The notes under the pieces were generated by a model. It had not been told where the DNA came from, searched no databases, and saw nothing but the letters and a program-made list of their open reading frames with translations. Source: DASVLX01 sp036384655 (GTDB lineage Bacteria; Actinomycetota; Actinomycetes; Mycobacteriales; Pseudonocardiaceae). Taken from it: a stretch of DNA of 6,770 nt. Numbering within the stretch: the first letter of the stretch is position 1; each line of letters opens with the position of its first letter. The translations under genes and the position numbers were made by a program. The stretch is from the NCBI GenBank assembly GCA_036384655.1, contig DASVLX010000317.1:1-6770 (forward strand). Reading direction: 5' to 3'. Positions 1 to 5,848 of the stretch are shown piece after piece.

Positions 1-1137
1 CGGCGCGCGGTAGCCCGGCCGGCCGGTGGGGTGGCACGGGTCCTCGGCGAGCGCCGGATCGTCGTCCTCCAGAATCACCGCGCCGGACCGGTGCCGGTAG
101 CCGAACATCAGCCGGACCGGGTCGATCGGCTCGGGCAGCACGGACAGGTCCAGCTCCGGCGGCGTCCCGGCCCGAGGGTCGTGCAGCGCGGCGTTCATCA
201 CCAGCTCCGCGAACGGCCGGCGCTCCGCCGGGTAGCTGTTCAGCAGCGCGGGTCCGGCCTCACCGTGCAGCACCGCCGCCAGCTTCCAGGCGAGGTCGAA
301 GCCGTCGGCCACGGCGGTGTCGCCGCCGCCCAGGCCGGTGGCCGGTGGGCTCACCGCGGCCGCGTCGCCGGTCAGGAAGATCCGTCCAACCCGGAAGTCG
401 TTGACCACACCGGCGGCGATCTCGGACGGCTGCACGGCCAGCAGCTTCACGTCCAGCTCCGGGTCGTCCAGTGCGACCCGGATCAGCCCGGTGAGCCGTT
501 CCGCGGTGAAGTCGAGCAGGGATTCGCCGAGGTTGGGGTGGTAGTCGAAGCTGACGGTGTGCTCGTCGACATGGTCGGCGAGGTTCGCCTCGAACAGCAC
601 ACCGATGCGGTTGGCCAGCGTGCCCAGGCCGTCCCGGGCGACGCCGAGCCGGCCGCGAACCGCGCCCCGGTAGCCGTCGGCGGCGATCAGGTAGTCGGCG
701 CGCACGGTGCTGATCCGCTCGCTCCACTTGTCCATCAGCCGGGCGGTGACGCCGTAGGCGTCCTGCTCGAACGACACGAGTTCGGTGGAGAACCAGACGT
801 CGGCGCCGAATTCCTCGGCGCGCTTCAGCAGGATCGGCTCGACGCGGTTCTGCGCCGCGTGGCCCCAGGGTGCGGGGGAGATCGCCGAGGTGTCGAAGGT
901 GTTGGCTGGTTCGCTGGGGGTGTCCAGGCCGGCGGCGAGCACGTCGTCCGCGACTCCCGCGCCGCGCAACAGTTCCATGGTGCGCGGGTTCTGGCCGGTC
1001 GCCCGGGGATGGGGTGAGCTGCTGGGCCGCCGCTCCACGGCGATCACGTCGATCCCGCGCTGGGCCAGGAACATCGCTGCGGACAAGCCGGCCAGGCCGG
1101 CACCGACCACCAGCACCTGCGTTTGCTCATCGGCCAT
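1..1137 (-). CDS. FAD-dependent aromatic monooxygenase (class A flavoprotein hydroxylase), C-terminus cut by window edge
   Basis: 379 codons are open from ATG at 1137 to the left edge without a stop. Start: GGAGAG at 1142-1147 lies 4 nt upstream of the ATG. Seen in the protein: dinucleotide-binding motif GAGLAG at residues 12-17, then RATGQNPRTMELLR (45-58), the FAD/NAD(P)H DG motif IAADG (151-155), and the flavin GD motif GRIFLTGDAA (251-260) followed by ADGFDLAWKL (277-286). HPTGRPGYRAP (369-379) is the usual lead-in to the C-terminal thioredoxin-like domain, so roughly 100-130 residues are missing off-window. This order is that of p-hydroxybenzoate-hydroxylase-fold enzymes acting on aromatic polyketides (RdmE/DnrF type), which use NAD(P)H, FAD and O2 to hydroxylate a phenolic ring. 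Odd points: the region between residues 70 and 95 and that near 190 look shortened by about 20-30 residues each against the family as I recall it. Substrate is unknown; an antibiotic-inactivating oxygenase is an alternative. It follows the TetR and MFS genes on the same strand. Confidence 0.9.
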   Translation of the reverse strand, partial: MADEQTQVLVVGAGLAGLSAAMFLAQRGIDVIAVERRPSSSPHPRATGQNPRTMELLRGAGVADDVLAAGLDTPSEPANTFDTSAISPAPWGHAAQNRVEPILLKRAEEFGADVWFSTELVSFEQDAYGVTARLMDKWSERISTVRADYLIAADGYRGAVRGRLGVARDGLGTLANRIGVLFEANLADHVDEHTVSFDYHPNLGESLLDFTAERLTGLIRVALDDPELDVKLLAVQPSEIAAGVVNDFRVGRIFLTGDAAAVSPPATGLGGGDTAVADGFDLAWKLAAVLHGEAGPALLNSYPAERRPFAELVMNAALHDPRAGTPPELDLSVLPEPIDPVRLMFGYRHRSGAVILEDDDPALAEDPCHPTGRPGYRAP

Positions 1138-1169
1138 GATTCTCTCCGGTTAGATAGTCAAGCCTGTGA

Positions 1170-1194
1170 GAGTATTTTAGACCATAAGATACTC
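1170..1194. promoter_or_regulatory. 25-bp near-perfect palindrome, likely TetR operator in front of the monooxygenase
   Basis: GAGTATTTTA (1170-1179), 5-nt spacer, TAAGATACTC (1185-1194): the 10-bp arms match at 9 of 10 positions. It sits in the 83-bp gap between the TetR stop (1221) and the monooxygenase ATG (1137), in an AT-rich patch within otherwise very GC-rich DNA. On the minus strand TAAAAT (1179-1174) inside the palindrome could be a -10 box, so a bound repressor would block initiation. A clear -35 was not found; TTGCCT (minus, 1204-1199) is spaced 19 nt away, longer than usual. Operator function and assignment to the adjacent TetR are inferred. Confidence 0.6.
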
Positions 1195-1220
1195 GCTGAG
1201 GCAAGGATGGGTTCAAGGTC

Positions 1221-1889
1221 CTAGAGCGGCAGACCCGCCTGGAGGAAGGCCAACGCCCGGTCCATCAGGCCGAAGAACTCCACGCTCGGATCGTCCTGCC
1301 AGGCGAGCGCGGCGGCGATGGCCATGCCGACCAGTGCGCCGGCGAACGCGCGTGTCTCGAACTCGTCCGGCCGGCGGCCGGATCGCTCCGCGATGACCTC
1401 CGCCATCGTCACCACCCACTCGGTGACGTCGGCCATCATCGCCGCGCGCAGTTCCGGAACCGACAACAACAACTCGACTCGGGTGCGCTCGGACTCCCGC
1501 TCCTCCTCGGACAGTCCCTCCATGACCGACTTGATGCAGTTCCGCACGGCTTCCATCGGGCCGACGTCCGGTGGCTGCGCCTTGAACGCGGCCAGCATCG
1601 GGGCGTCGTACTCGTCGGTGAACACGACCGCCTCCTTGGTCGGGAAGTACCGGAAGAACGTGCTCGGCGAGACCTCGGCCGCCGCGGCGATCTGCTCGAC
1701 CGTCGTCTCGGCGTAGCCCTGCTCGTGGAACAGCCGCAACGCATGCCGCTGGATCGCGGCACGCGTCTTGGCCTTCTTGCGTTCCCGCAGTCCGGGCGTG
1801 AGCCTTCCGGGCACGGGCCCACTACTACCGTCCGGCAACTGGTTCGTCCTCCGGTCGTGTCGGCTCTGTCGAGGGTGGTGGCTGTTCAT
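1221..1889 (-). CDS. TetR/AcrR-family transcriptional repressor (MftR-like C-terminal type)
   Basis: 222 residues from ATG at 1889 to TAG at 1221. The N-terminal TetR DNA-binding domain is clear at residues ~40-88: KTRAAIQRHALRLF, then TTVEQIAAAAEVS (62-74) and the recognition-helix signature STFFRYFPTKE (76-86). The rest is all-helical ligand-binding domain resembling the acyl-CoA-like (MftR) type, with conserved acidic SEEERESER in the middle. Start choice: this ATG has GGAG at 1897-1900 with a 7-nt spacer, and G/C is frequent at third positions in the upstream extension. The cost is a 65-bp overlap with the 3' end of the MFS gene and a low-complexity 30-residue N-terminus. GTG at 1814, 11 nt past the MFS stop, would give 197 residues, closer to the usual family length, but has a weaker ribosome site. 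Likely translationally coupled to the pump gene and likely represses pump and monooxygenase until a ligand binds. The ligand is unknown. Confidence 0.9.
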   Translation of the reverse strand: MNSHHPRQSRHDRRTNQLPDGSSGPVPGRLTPGLRERKKAKTRAAIQRHALRLFHEQGYAETTVEQIAAAAEVSPSTFFRYFPTKEAVVFTDEYDAPMLAAFKAQPPDVGPMEAVRNCIKSVMEGLSEEERESERTRVELLLSVPELRAAMMADVTEWVVTMAEVIAERSGRRPDEFETRAFAGALVGMAIAAALAWQDDPSVEFFGLMDRALAFLQAGLPL

Positions 1890-3384
1890 CGGTGGTCTCC
1901 ATCGTCGCAGACCGGGTGGGCAGGAACAGCAGTGCGAGCAGCACGCCGGCCAGCGCGACCCCACCGCACACCCACAGCGCGCTGTCCATGCCGTACACGA
2001 AGGCGTCCCGCACCGAGTCGAACAGCGCGGGCAGGTGCATGGCCCGCGCCACCGCGACACCGGTGTTGACGCTGTCCTTCACCGCGTCGGCGACCTGGGC
2101 GGGCAGTCCGGTGAGGTCGAGCCGGGCCGTGTAGCCGGAGCTGAGCACGGTGCCGAGGATGGCCACCCCGATCGAGCCGCCGACCTGGCGCAGGGTCATG
2201 AGCAGCGCGGACCCGACTCCGCTGCGTTCCTCCGACAGTGGGGCGAGCGCGGCGTTGGCCGCGATCGGCATGGCGAGACCGAGCCCCAGACCCATGATCG
2301 TGAACCAGATGGCGACGAAGCCGTAGCCGGACTGCGGACCGGTGGTCGCGCCGAGTCCCAGGCCAACGGTGACGATGGCGAATCCCAACGCGACGGTGAT
2401 CTTGTCGCCGATCCTGGCGGCGATCGCGGTGCCCGCCCGCACGCCGACCAGCATCCCGCCGATCATCGGCAGCAACCGCAGGCCGGTGCCCAGCGCGGTG
2501 GCGCTCTGGACGGACTGGAAGTACTGCGGCATCGCGAAGAGCAGCCCGAACATCGTGAACGTGACCAGCGTGAGCAGGATCGCACCCCAGGTGAAACCGC
2601 GCGACCGGAACAGCGACAGGTCGACCAGGGGTTCGGCCGCACGGCGCTGCCAGAGCACGAAGACCAGCGTCAGTGCCGCGCCGATGATCAATGAGACGAC
2701 CGTGGACGTGCCGCCCCAGCCGTGCTCGCCGGCCTCGATGACACCGTAGGTGATGCCGATCAGGCCCAGGCTGGACAGGATGACGCCCCAGTAGTCGACG
2801 CTCGGCCGGACCGAGGCGCGCGACTCGGGCAGCAGCGTGCCGATCGCGATCAGGCCGATGGCGATCACCGGAACGTTGATGAGAAAGACCGAGCCCCACC
2901 AGAAGTGGTCCAGCAGCCAACCGCCCAGGATCGGGCCGAGCGGGATGCCGAGCATGTTCGCGGTCACCCAGATGGCCAGCGCCTTCGGCCGTTCCTCGGG
3001 GTCGAACAGCACGGTGAGCACGGCCATGGACAGCGGAATCAGGAATGCCGCGCCGACGCCGAGCACGGCGCGCACGGCGATCAGCGTCTCGGCGTTGGGG
3101 GCGTAGGCGCAGCCCAGCGACGCGAGACCGAACAGCACGGCCGCGCCGAACAGCAGCTTCTTGCGGCCGTACCTGTCCCCGAGCAGGCCGGCCGGCAGCA
3201 GCATGGCGGCCAGCGCCAGCGTGTAGGCGTCCACCACCCACTGCAGCTGGCTGGTGTTCGCGTGCAGGTCAACGGCCATCGTCGGGAGCGCGACGTTGAG
3301 CACGGTCAGGTCGAGTCCGACGGCCAACAGGGTCAGTGCGAGCGCGCCCAGTGCCCACCAACGACGGCCCACCACGGTTGTCAT
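1825..3384 (-). CDS. DHA2-family MFS multidrug efflux transporter (EmrB/QacA type, 14 TM)
   Basis: 519 residues ending at TAG 1825. Inner-membrane proton-coupled drug exporter by family. Seen: TM1 with LDLTVLNVALP (24-34), carrying the membrane-embedded Asp25 and motif D1 typical of 14-helix DHA2 pumps; QWVVDAYTL (48-56); motif A GDRYGRKK (69-76) in the TM2-TM3 loop; and antiporter motif C GIPLGPILGG (146-155). Hydrophobic segments continue to residue ~490, ending in a charged, Pro/Glu-rich cytosolic tail. Length is normal for the family. Start: the frame opens further upstream at TTG 3450, but ATG 3384 has AAAGGTGG (3393-3400) 8 nt upstream and TM1 begins right after it; the extra 22 residues would be non-family sequence. 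It is the first gene of the pump-TetR-monooxygenase group. Substrate cannot be read from sequence; an aromatic antibiotic or similar xenobiotic is an inference from the neighbouring oxygenase. Confidence 0.95.
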   Translation of the reverse strand: MTTVVGRRWWALGALALTLLAVGLDLTVLNVALPTMAVDLHANTSQLQWVVDAYTLALAAMLLPAGLLGDRYGRKKLLFGAAVLFGLASLGCAYAPNAETLIAVRAVLGVGAAFLIPLSMAVLTVLFDPEERPKALAIWVTANMLGIPLGPILGGWLLDHFWWGSVFLINVPVIAIGLIAIGTLLPESRASVRPSVDYWGVILSSLGLIGITYGVIEAGEHGWGGTSTVVSLIIGAALTLVFVLWQRRAAEPLVDLSLFRSRGFTWGAILLTLVTFTMFGLLFAMPQYFQSVQSATALGTGLRLLPMIGGMLVGVRAGTAIAARIGDKITVALGFAIVTVGLGLGATTGPQSGYGFVAIWFTIMGLGLGLAMPIAANAALAPLSEERSGVGSALLMTLRQVGGSIGVAILGTVLSSGYTARLDLTGLPAQVADAVKDSVNTGVAVARAMHLPALFDSVRDAFVYGMDSALWVCGGVALAGVLLALLFLPTRSATMETTDEQPPPSTEPTRPEDEPVAGR

Positions 3385-3450
3385 CACAGTCACCACCTTT
3401 CGAGAGTTCGACTGAAGTGAGAGTAACTCGCATAAGAGAGAGCGAGTCAA
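3385..3450 (-). promoter_or_regulatory. Promoter/leader region of the MFS gene with partial operator-like motifs
   Basis: Reading the minus strand, TTGACT at 3450-3445 is a good -35 match; 17 nt on, GTTACT (3427-3422) is a poor -10. Overlapping both is an inverted repeat ACTCGC (3426-3431) / GCGAGT (3442-3447) with a 10-nt spacer. On the plus strand GTGAGAGTA (3417-3425) and CATAAGA (3431-3437) also occur around the palindrome before the monooxygenase (1166-1174 and 1183-1189). This suggests one regulator for both transcripts. The ribosome site is AAAGGTGG at 3393-3400. Promoter boxes are tentative. Confidence 0.45.
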
Positions 3451-3459
3451 GAGGAAGTT

Positions 3460-3477
3460 GGTCTCGAAAGGTCTCGA
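3460..3477. repeat. Short tandem direct repeat GGTCTCGA x2
   Basis: GGTCTCGA at 3460-3467 and again at 3470-3477, a 10-bp period that would place both copies on one DNA face. It lies between the divergent MFS and XRE promoters. It could be a binding site for either regulator or chance; no other copy was seen nearby. Confidence 0.35.
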
Positions 3478-3503
3478 TCCGGCATACGCGCCGACGCGAA
3501 TCG

Positions 3504-3539
3504 TTGCGATTTTCGCAATCGGTGGGCTAACCTCGTGCT
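3504..3539 (+). promoter_or_regulatory. Leaderless promoter of the XRE-peptidase/PIN operon with a perfect palindrome over the -35
   Basis: TTGCGA (3504-3509), 18-nt spacer, TAACCT (3528-3533), then 6 nt to ATG at 3540. This places transcription start at or next to the A of the ATG, and no Shine-Dalgarno sequence precedes it, so a leaderless mRNA is likely, as is common in actinomycetes. The -35 is one arm of a perfect inverted repeat TTGCGA-TTT-TCGCAA (3504-3518). A dimeric XRE protein bound there would occlude RNA polymerase, so autorepression by the first gene's HTH is the natural inference. Confidence 0.65.
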
Positions 3540-4688
3540 ATGTCCGACAAGTTCGCGGGGATCGCGGATCGAGTGCGCGAGGTGATCGAGGCCTCTCGCC
3601 TGACCCATCGCGCGTTCGCCGCCGCCGTGGAGATGGAGCCGGACAAGCTGTCCAAGTCGCTGGCCGGCTCGCGCCGCTTCACCTCGCTGGAACTCGCGCT
3701 GATCGCGGAGACCGGGGATGTGACCGTCGACTGGCTGCTGACCGGCCGGAAACGACCCGAGCCGCTGCTGGCCGCGCGCACCGCCGTTGACACGCCCGCC
3801 AGCCTGGACGGCGCGATCGCCCGCGCGCAGGCCTATGACGATGTGTACGACACGCTGGAACGCGTCGGCCATGGCCGTGCCGCCGTGCCGTTGCCCAAGG
3901 TGCCACGCAAGGGCCGCAACATCGATCAGGGCGAGGCGCTGGCCGAGGCCGCGCTGGCCGCGATCGCCGACGCCGGCCGACTGCCCGATATGGACGAGGA
4001 CCTGCCCGGTGTCATCGAGGCGGTGTTCGGCATCGATGTGGCGATCGAGCCGATTCCGGGCCGCCCGGACGGACTTTCCTACAGTCGCGACGGATTCCGG
4101 CTGGCGCTGGTGGACAGTGCCAAGGTCTGGACGCGGCAGCGCTACACCCTCGCCCACGAGCTCGGCCACGTTCTCGCCGGCGACGCGCAACAGCTTCAGT
4201 TGGATGTGGACGTACAGGCGTCGGAAACCCGGCATCGGTCCGGTGAGATGCGTGCGAACGCCTTCGCCGCCGCGCTGCTGATGCCGGCCCGCCGGTTGCG
4301 TGCCCGCTTTCCCTCCGAAGTGGACCGGGCCGGATTCGCCCGCGCGGTGGGGGAGCTGCGGGTGTCACCCTCGGCGCTGTCCTGGCGGTTGCTGAACCTG
4401 GGACTGGTCGATGACGCCCAGCGCGACGAGTTCGGCTCGATGTCCACATGGGATGCCGCCGAACAGGGCGGCTGGACGGACCGACATCTGGAGTTCGTAC
4501 AGCGGCAGACCATGACCCGGGTGCCCACGGACCTGTTGAACCGCGCGCACCGCGCCTATCAGGCCGGCGAGATCAGCGCGCGACTGCTCGCCATGATTCT
4601 CGACATCTCCCCGGAGGAGTTCTTGGCCGGCGACAACGCGAGCGTGTTGGGCAGCAAGGCCGGAGACGAGCCGGCGTTCGTGCCGTGA
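3540..4688 (+). CDS. XRE-family regulator fused to ImmA/IrrE-type zinc metallopeptidase (antitoxin/stress-sensor-like)
   Basis: 382 residues. The N-terminal XRE helix-turn-helix spans residues ~6-68, including RAFAAAVEMEPDKLSKSL (24-41) and VDWLLTG (63-69). A linker follows, then an ImmA/IrrE (COG2856) domain at ~130-290. It has gluzincin motif LAHELGHVLAGD (204-215), with H206 and H210 as zinc ligands and E207 as catalytic base, and downstream EMRANAFAAALLMP (236-249, after G235), whose Glu is the expected third ligand. All key residues are intact. Residues ~330-361 form a helical tail with AYQAGEIS (339-346) and LDISPEEF (354-361), a pattern resembling UPF0175-type small HTH antitoxins. Start: ATG follows a -10 box by 6 nt, consistent with leaderless translation. 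Its stop overlaps the PIN gene start (GTGA). Known relatives (ImmA, IrrE) cleave XRE repressors on DNA damage. Here repressor and protease are one chain, so self- or partner-cleavage is possible but unproven. Confidence 0.92.
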   Translation: MSDKFAGIADRVREVIEASRLTHRAFAAAVEMEPDKLSKSLAGSRRFTSLELALIAETGDVTVDWLLTGRKRPEPLLAARTAVDTPASLDGAIARAQAYDDVYDTLERVGHGRAAVPLPKVPRKGRNIDQGEALAEAALAAIADAGRLPDMDEDLPGVIEAVFGIDVAIEPIPGRPDGLSYSRDGFRLALVDSAKVWTRQRYTLAHELGHVLAGDAQQLQLDVDVQASETRHRSGEMRANAFAAALLMPARRLRARFPSEVDRAGFARAVGELRVSPSALSWRLLNLGLVDDAQRDEFGSMSTWDAAEQGGWTDRHLEFVQRQTMTRVPTDLLNRAHRAYQAGEISARLLAMILDISPEEFLAGDNASVLGSKAGDEPAFVP

Positions 4689-5227
4689 ACACACCGCGAT
4701 ACGTGGTCGACAACTGCACACTGATCAACTTCGCGGTCGTCGACCGACTGGACCTGATCAGCAGTGTCCTGGTGGATGCCGCCTGGCTCGCGGCCGTCGC
4801 GTTCGAGACCCGCAGGTCCGCCAGGTACGTGCCGACGCTCGATCACGCCGCCTGCCGCCAGTGGTTGGGCGAGCCGATCGAGACCGACTTACCCGAGGAC
4901 AACGCGCGGGTGGAGACCATCCGGCTGGCGCTCGGCGGAACCCGCCGCGAACCGCTGCGCAACCTCGGTGAGGCGCAGTCCATCCACGCCATCCTGACCC
5001 GCGTCGAACTCGCCGACGCGGTCTTCGTCACCGATGACGCCAGCGCCGCCGACATGGCCCGCCGCAACGGCATCGCGGTGTGGACCACCGTGGAGATCAT
5101 GCGGACCTGCTACGACTTCGGCAAGATCGGATGTCCGGACGCCTTCCTGCTGTTGCGGGAGATGAGCGACGGACACGACCGCCGGGGCGTCCGGGTGCCG
5201 CGCGATCACACCGCCGTCTGCCCGTAG
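4685..5227 (+). CDS. PIN-domain nuclease-like protein (DUF3368/COG2405-like), probable toxin partner
   Basis: 180 residues from GTG 4685 to TAG 5225-5227. Seen: a first strand with VVDNCTLINF (7-16), whose D9 is the usual first metal-binding acidic residue; E41 after a hydrophobic segment; NLGEAQSIHAI (93-103) with E96 in the typical GEA context; and VFVTDDASAADMARRNGI (113-130) with D117/D118, then VWTTVEIM (132-139). This order of acidic residues matches PIN-fold Mg-dependent RNases; the C-terminal ~40 residues are not recognised. Start: the frame extends upstream inside the XRE gene, but GTG 4685 overlaps the upstream TGA by 3 bases (GTGA) and the homologous sequence begins directly. No close Shine-Dalgarno is present, so expression should depend on translation of the upstream gene, which suits a toxin co-regulated with its antitoxin. 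It contains one TTA leucine codon (residue 69). Nuclease activity and toxicity are inferred. Confidence 0.82.
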   Translation: MNTPRYVVDNCTLINFAVVDRLDLISSVLVDAAWLAAVAFETRRSARYVPTLDHAACRQWLGEPIETDLPEDNARVETIRLALGGTRREPLRNLGEAQSIHAILTRVELADAVFVTDDASAADMARRNGIAVWTTVEIMRTCYDFGKIGCPDAFLLLREMSDGHDRRGVRVPRDHTAVCP

Positions 5228-5841
5228 GCGGGCGCGGCGCCCGCGGTGAGGCTGCCCGGCGACAGCAACGCGGCCAGCGCCATCCGGTACAGCAGCTCGG
5301 CCATCCGGTCGCGGCCCAGCCGGGGGATGTACGGGGTCGAGTTGATCAGTCCGAACACGGCGTGCGCGGCGGCCCGGGCCTCGTCCTCGCTGACGTCGGG
5401 CACGCTGGCCCGGATGGCGTTGACCCAGATCTCGACGTACCGCCGCTGCAGCGTGCGCACCCGCTGGCGGTCGCCCTCGGCCAGGTTGGCGAGGTTGCGG
5501 AACTGGACGGTGATCAGCGCCGGGTACTCCAGGGCGAACCGGACATGAAACCGGACCAGCTCGGGCAGCGCGTGTTCCGCGCTGTCCGACGCCGCGAACC
5601 GCTTCTCCCCGCCGGTCAGCAGGTACTCGCTGATCCCGGTCAGCATCTCCCCGAGCATGGCGTCCTTGCTGCGGAAATGCCGATACAGGGCGGGGCCGGA
5701 GATGCCGACCGCGGCGCCGATGTCGTCGATGCCGACACCGTGGAAGCCGTGCCGGGCGAACAACTCGGCGGCGGCCAGCAGGATCTGGTCGCGCCGGCTC
5801 GTCCGGCCGGCCGAGGCTTCCGGGTCGACGGAGAAACCCAT
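5206..5841 (-). CDS. TetR/AcrR-family transcriptional regulator (SACE_7040-like C-terminal domain)
   Basis: 211 residues from ATG 5841 to TGA 5206. N-terminal HTH: RRDQILLAAAELFARHGF (16-33), GIDDIGAAVGIS (37-48), then the recognition helix SGPALYRHFRSKDAML (48-63). The C-terminal half includes FHVRFALEYPALITVQFRN, RVRTLQRRYVEIW and AHAVFGLINSTPYIPR, a pattern I associate with the SACE_7040/KstR2-like group of actinobacterial TetR proteins often linked to acyl or lipid metabolism. Start: no Shine-Dalgarno, but TAACCT (minus, 5853-5848) lies 6 nt before the ATG, consistent with a leaderless transcript; starting here gives a normal short N-terminal arm. It is convergent with the PIN gene and overlaps its end by 22 bp, and is divergent from the SGNH lipase. 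The half-site array at its own start suggests autoregulation. Its ligand is unknown, and control of the lipase is an inference from position. Confidence 0.93.
   Translation of the reverse strand: MGFSVDPEASAGRTSRRDQILLAAAELFARHGFHGVGIDDIGAAVGISGPALYRHFRSKDAMLGEMLTGISEYLLTGGEKRFAASDSAEHALPELVRFHVRFALEYPALITVQFRNLANLAEGDRQRVRTLQRRYVEIWVNAIRASVPDVSEDEARAAAHAVFGLINSTPYIPRLGRDRMAELLYRMALAALLSPGSLTAGAAPAYGQTAV
5228..5244. terminator. GC-rich hairpin immediately after the PIN stop codon
   Basis: The 17-nt sequence GCGGGCGC-G-GCGCCCGC is a perfect inverted repeat starting one base after the PIN gene's TAG. With a minimum loop it gives a 7-bp all-GC stem. There is no T-tract, so it is not a classic intrinsic terminator, but tract-less hairpins are common at actinomycete gene ends. 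It lies inside the 3' coding part of the convergent TetR gene, where it encodes ordinary Ala/Gly/Pro residues, so the symmetry could be codon-driven. Confidence 0.35.
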
Positions 5842-5848
5842 GTCACAA

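Noticed and set aside
31..1017. Long plus-strand open frame (328 codons) opposite the monooxygenase
   Set aside because: It shares the codon register of the minus-strand gene, reads as Gln/Arg/Val-rich low-complexity sequence and has no recognisable domain; it is an antisense shadow of GC-rich coding.
1..1137. Possible frameshift or pseudogene in the monooxygenase because it is shorter than expected
   Set aside because: Codon-by-codon reading shows one uninterrupted frame with motifs before and after the short regions; the differences are in-frame, so a frameshift is not supported.
1768..3420. Plus-strand open frames opposite the MFS gene (1768-2694 and 2722-3420)
   Set aside because: Arg/Gln/Gly/Asp-rich translations with no motifs, mirror images of a clear 14-helix transporter.
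3385..3450. TTG start at 3450 extending the MFS protein by 22 residues
   Set aside because: The same bases look like a -35 box (TTGACT), the extension is not membrane-protein-like, and ATG 3384 has a good ribosome site.
3447..4235. Minus-strand open frame of 262 codons opposite the XRE-peptidase gene
   Set aside because: No family pattern and it overlaps a gene with intact XRE and HELGH motifs; the translation is typical antisense sequence.
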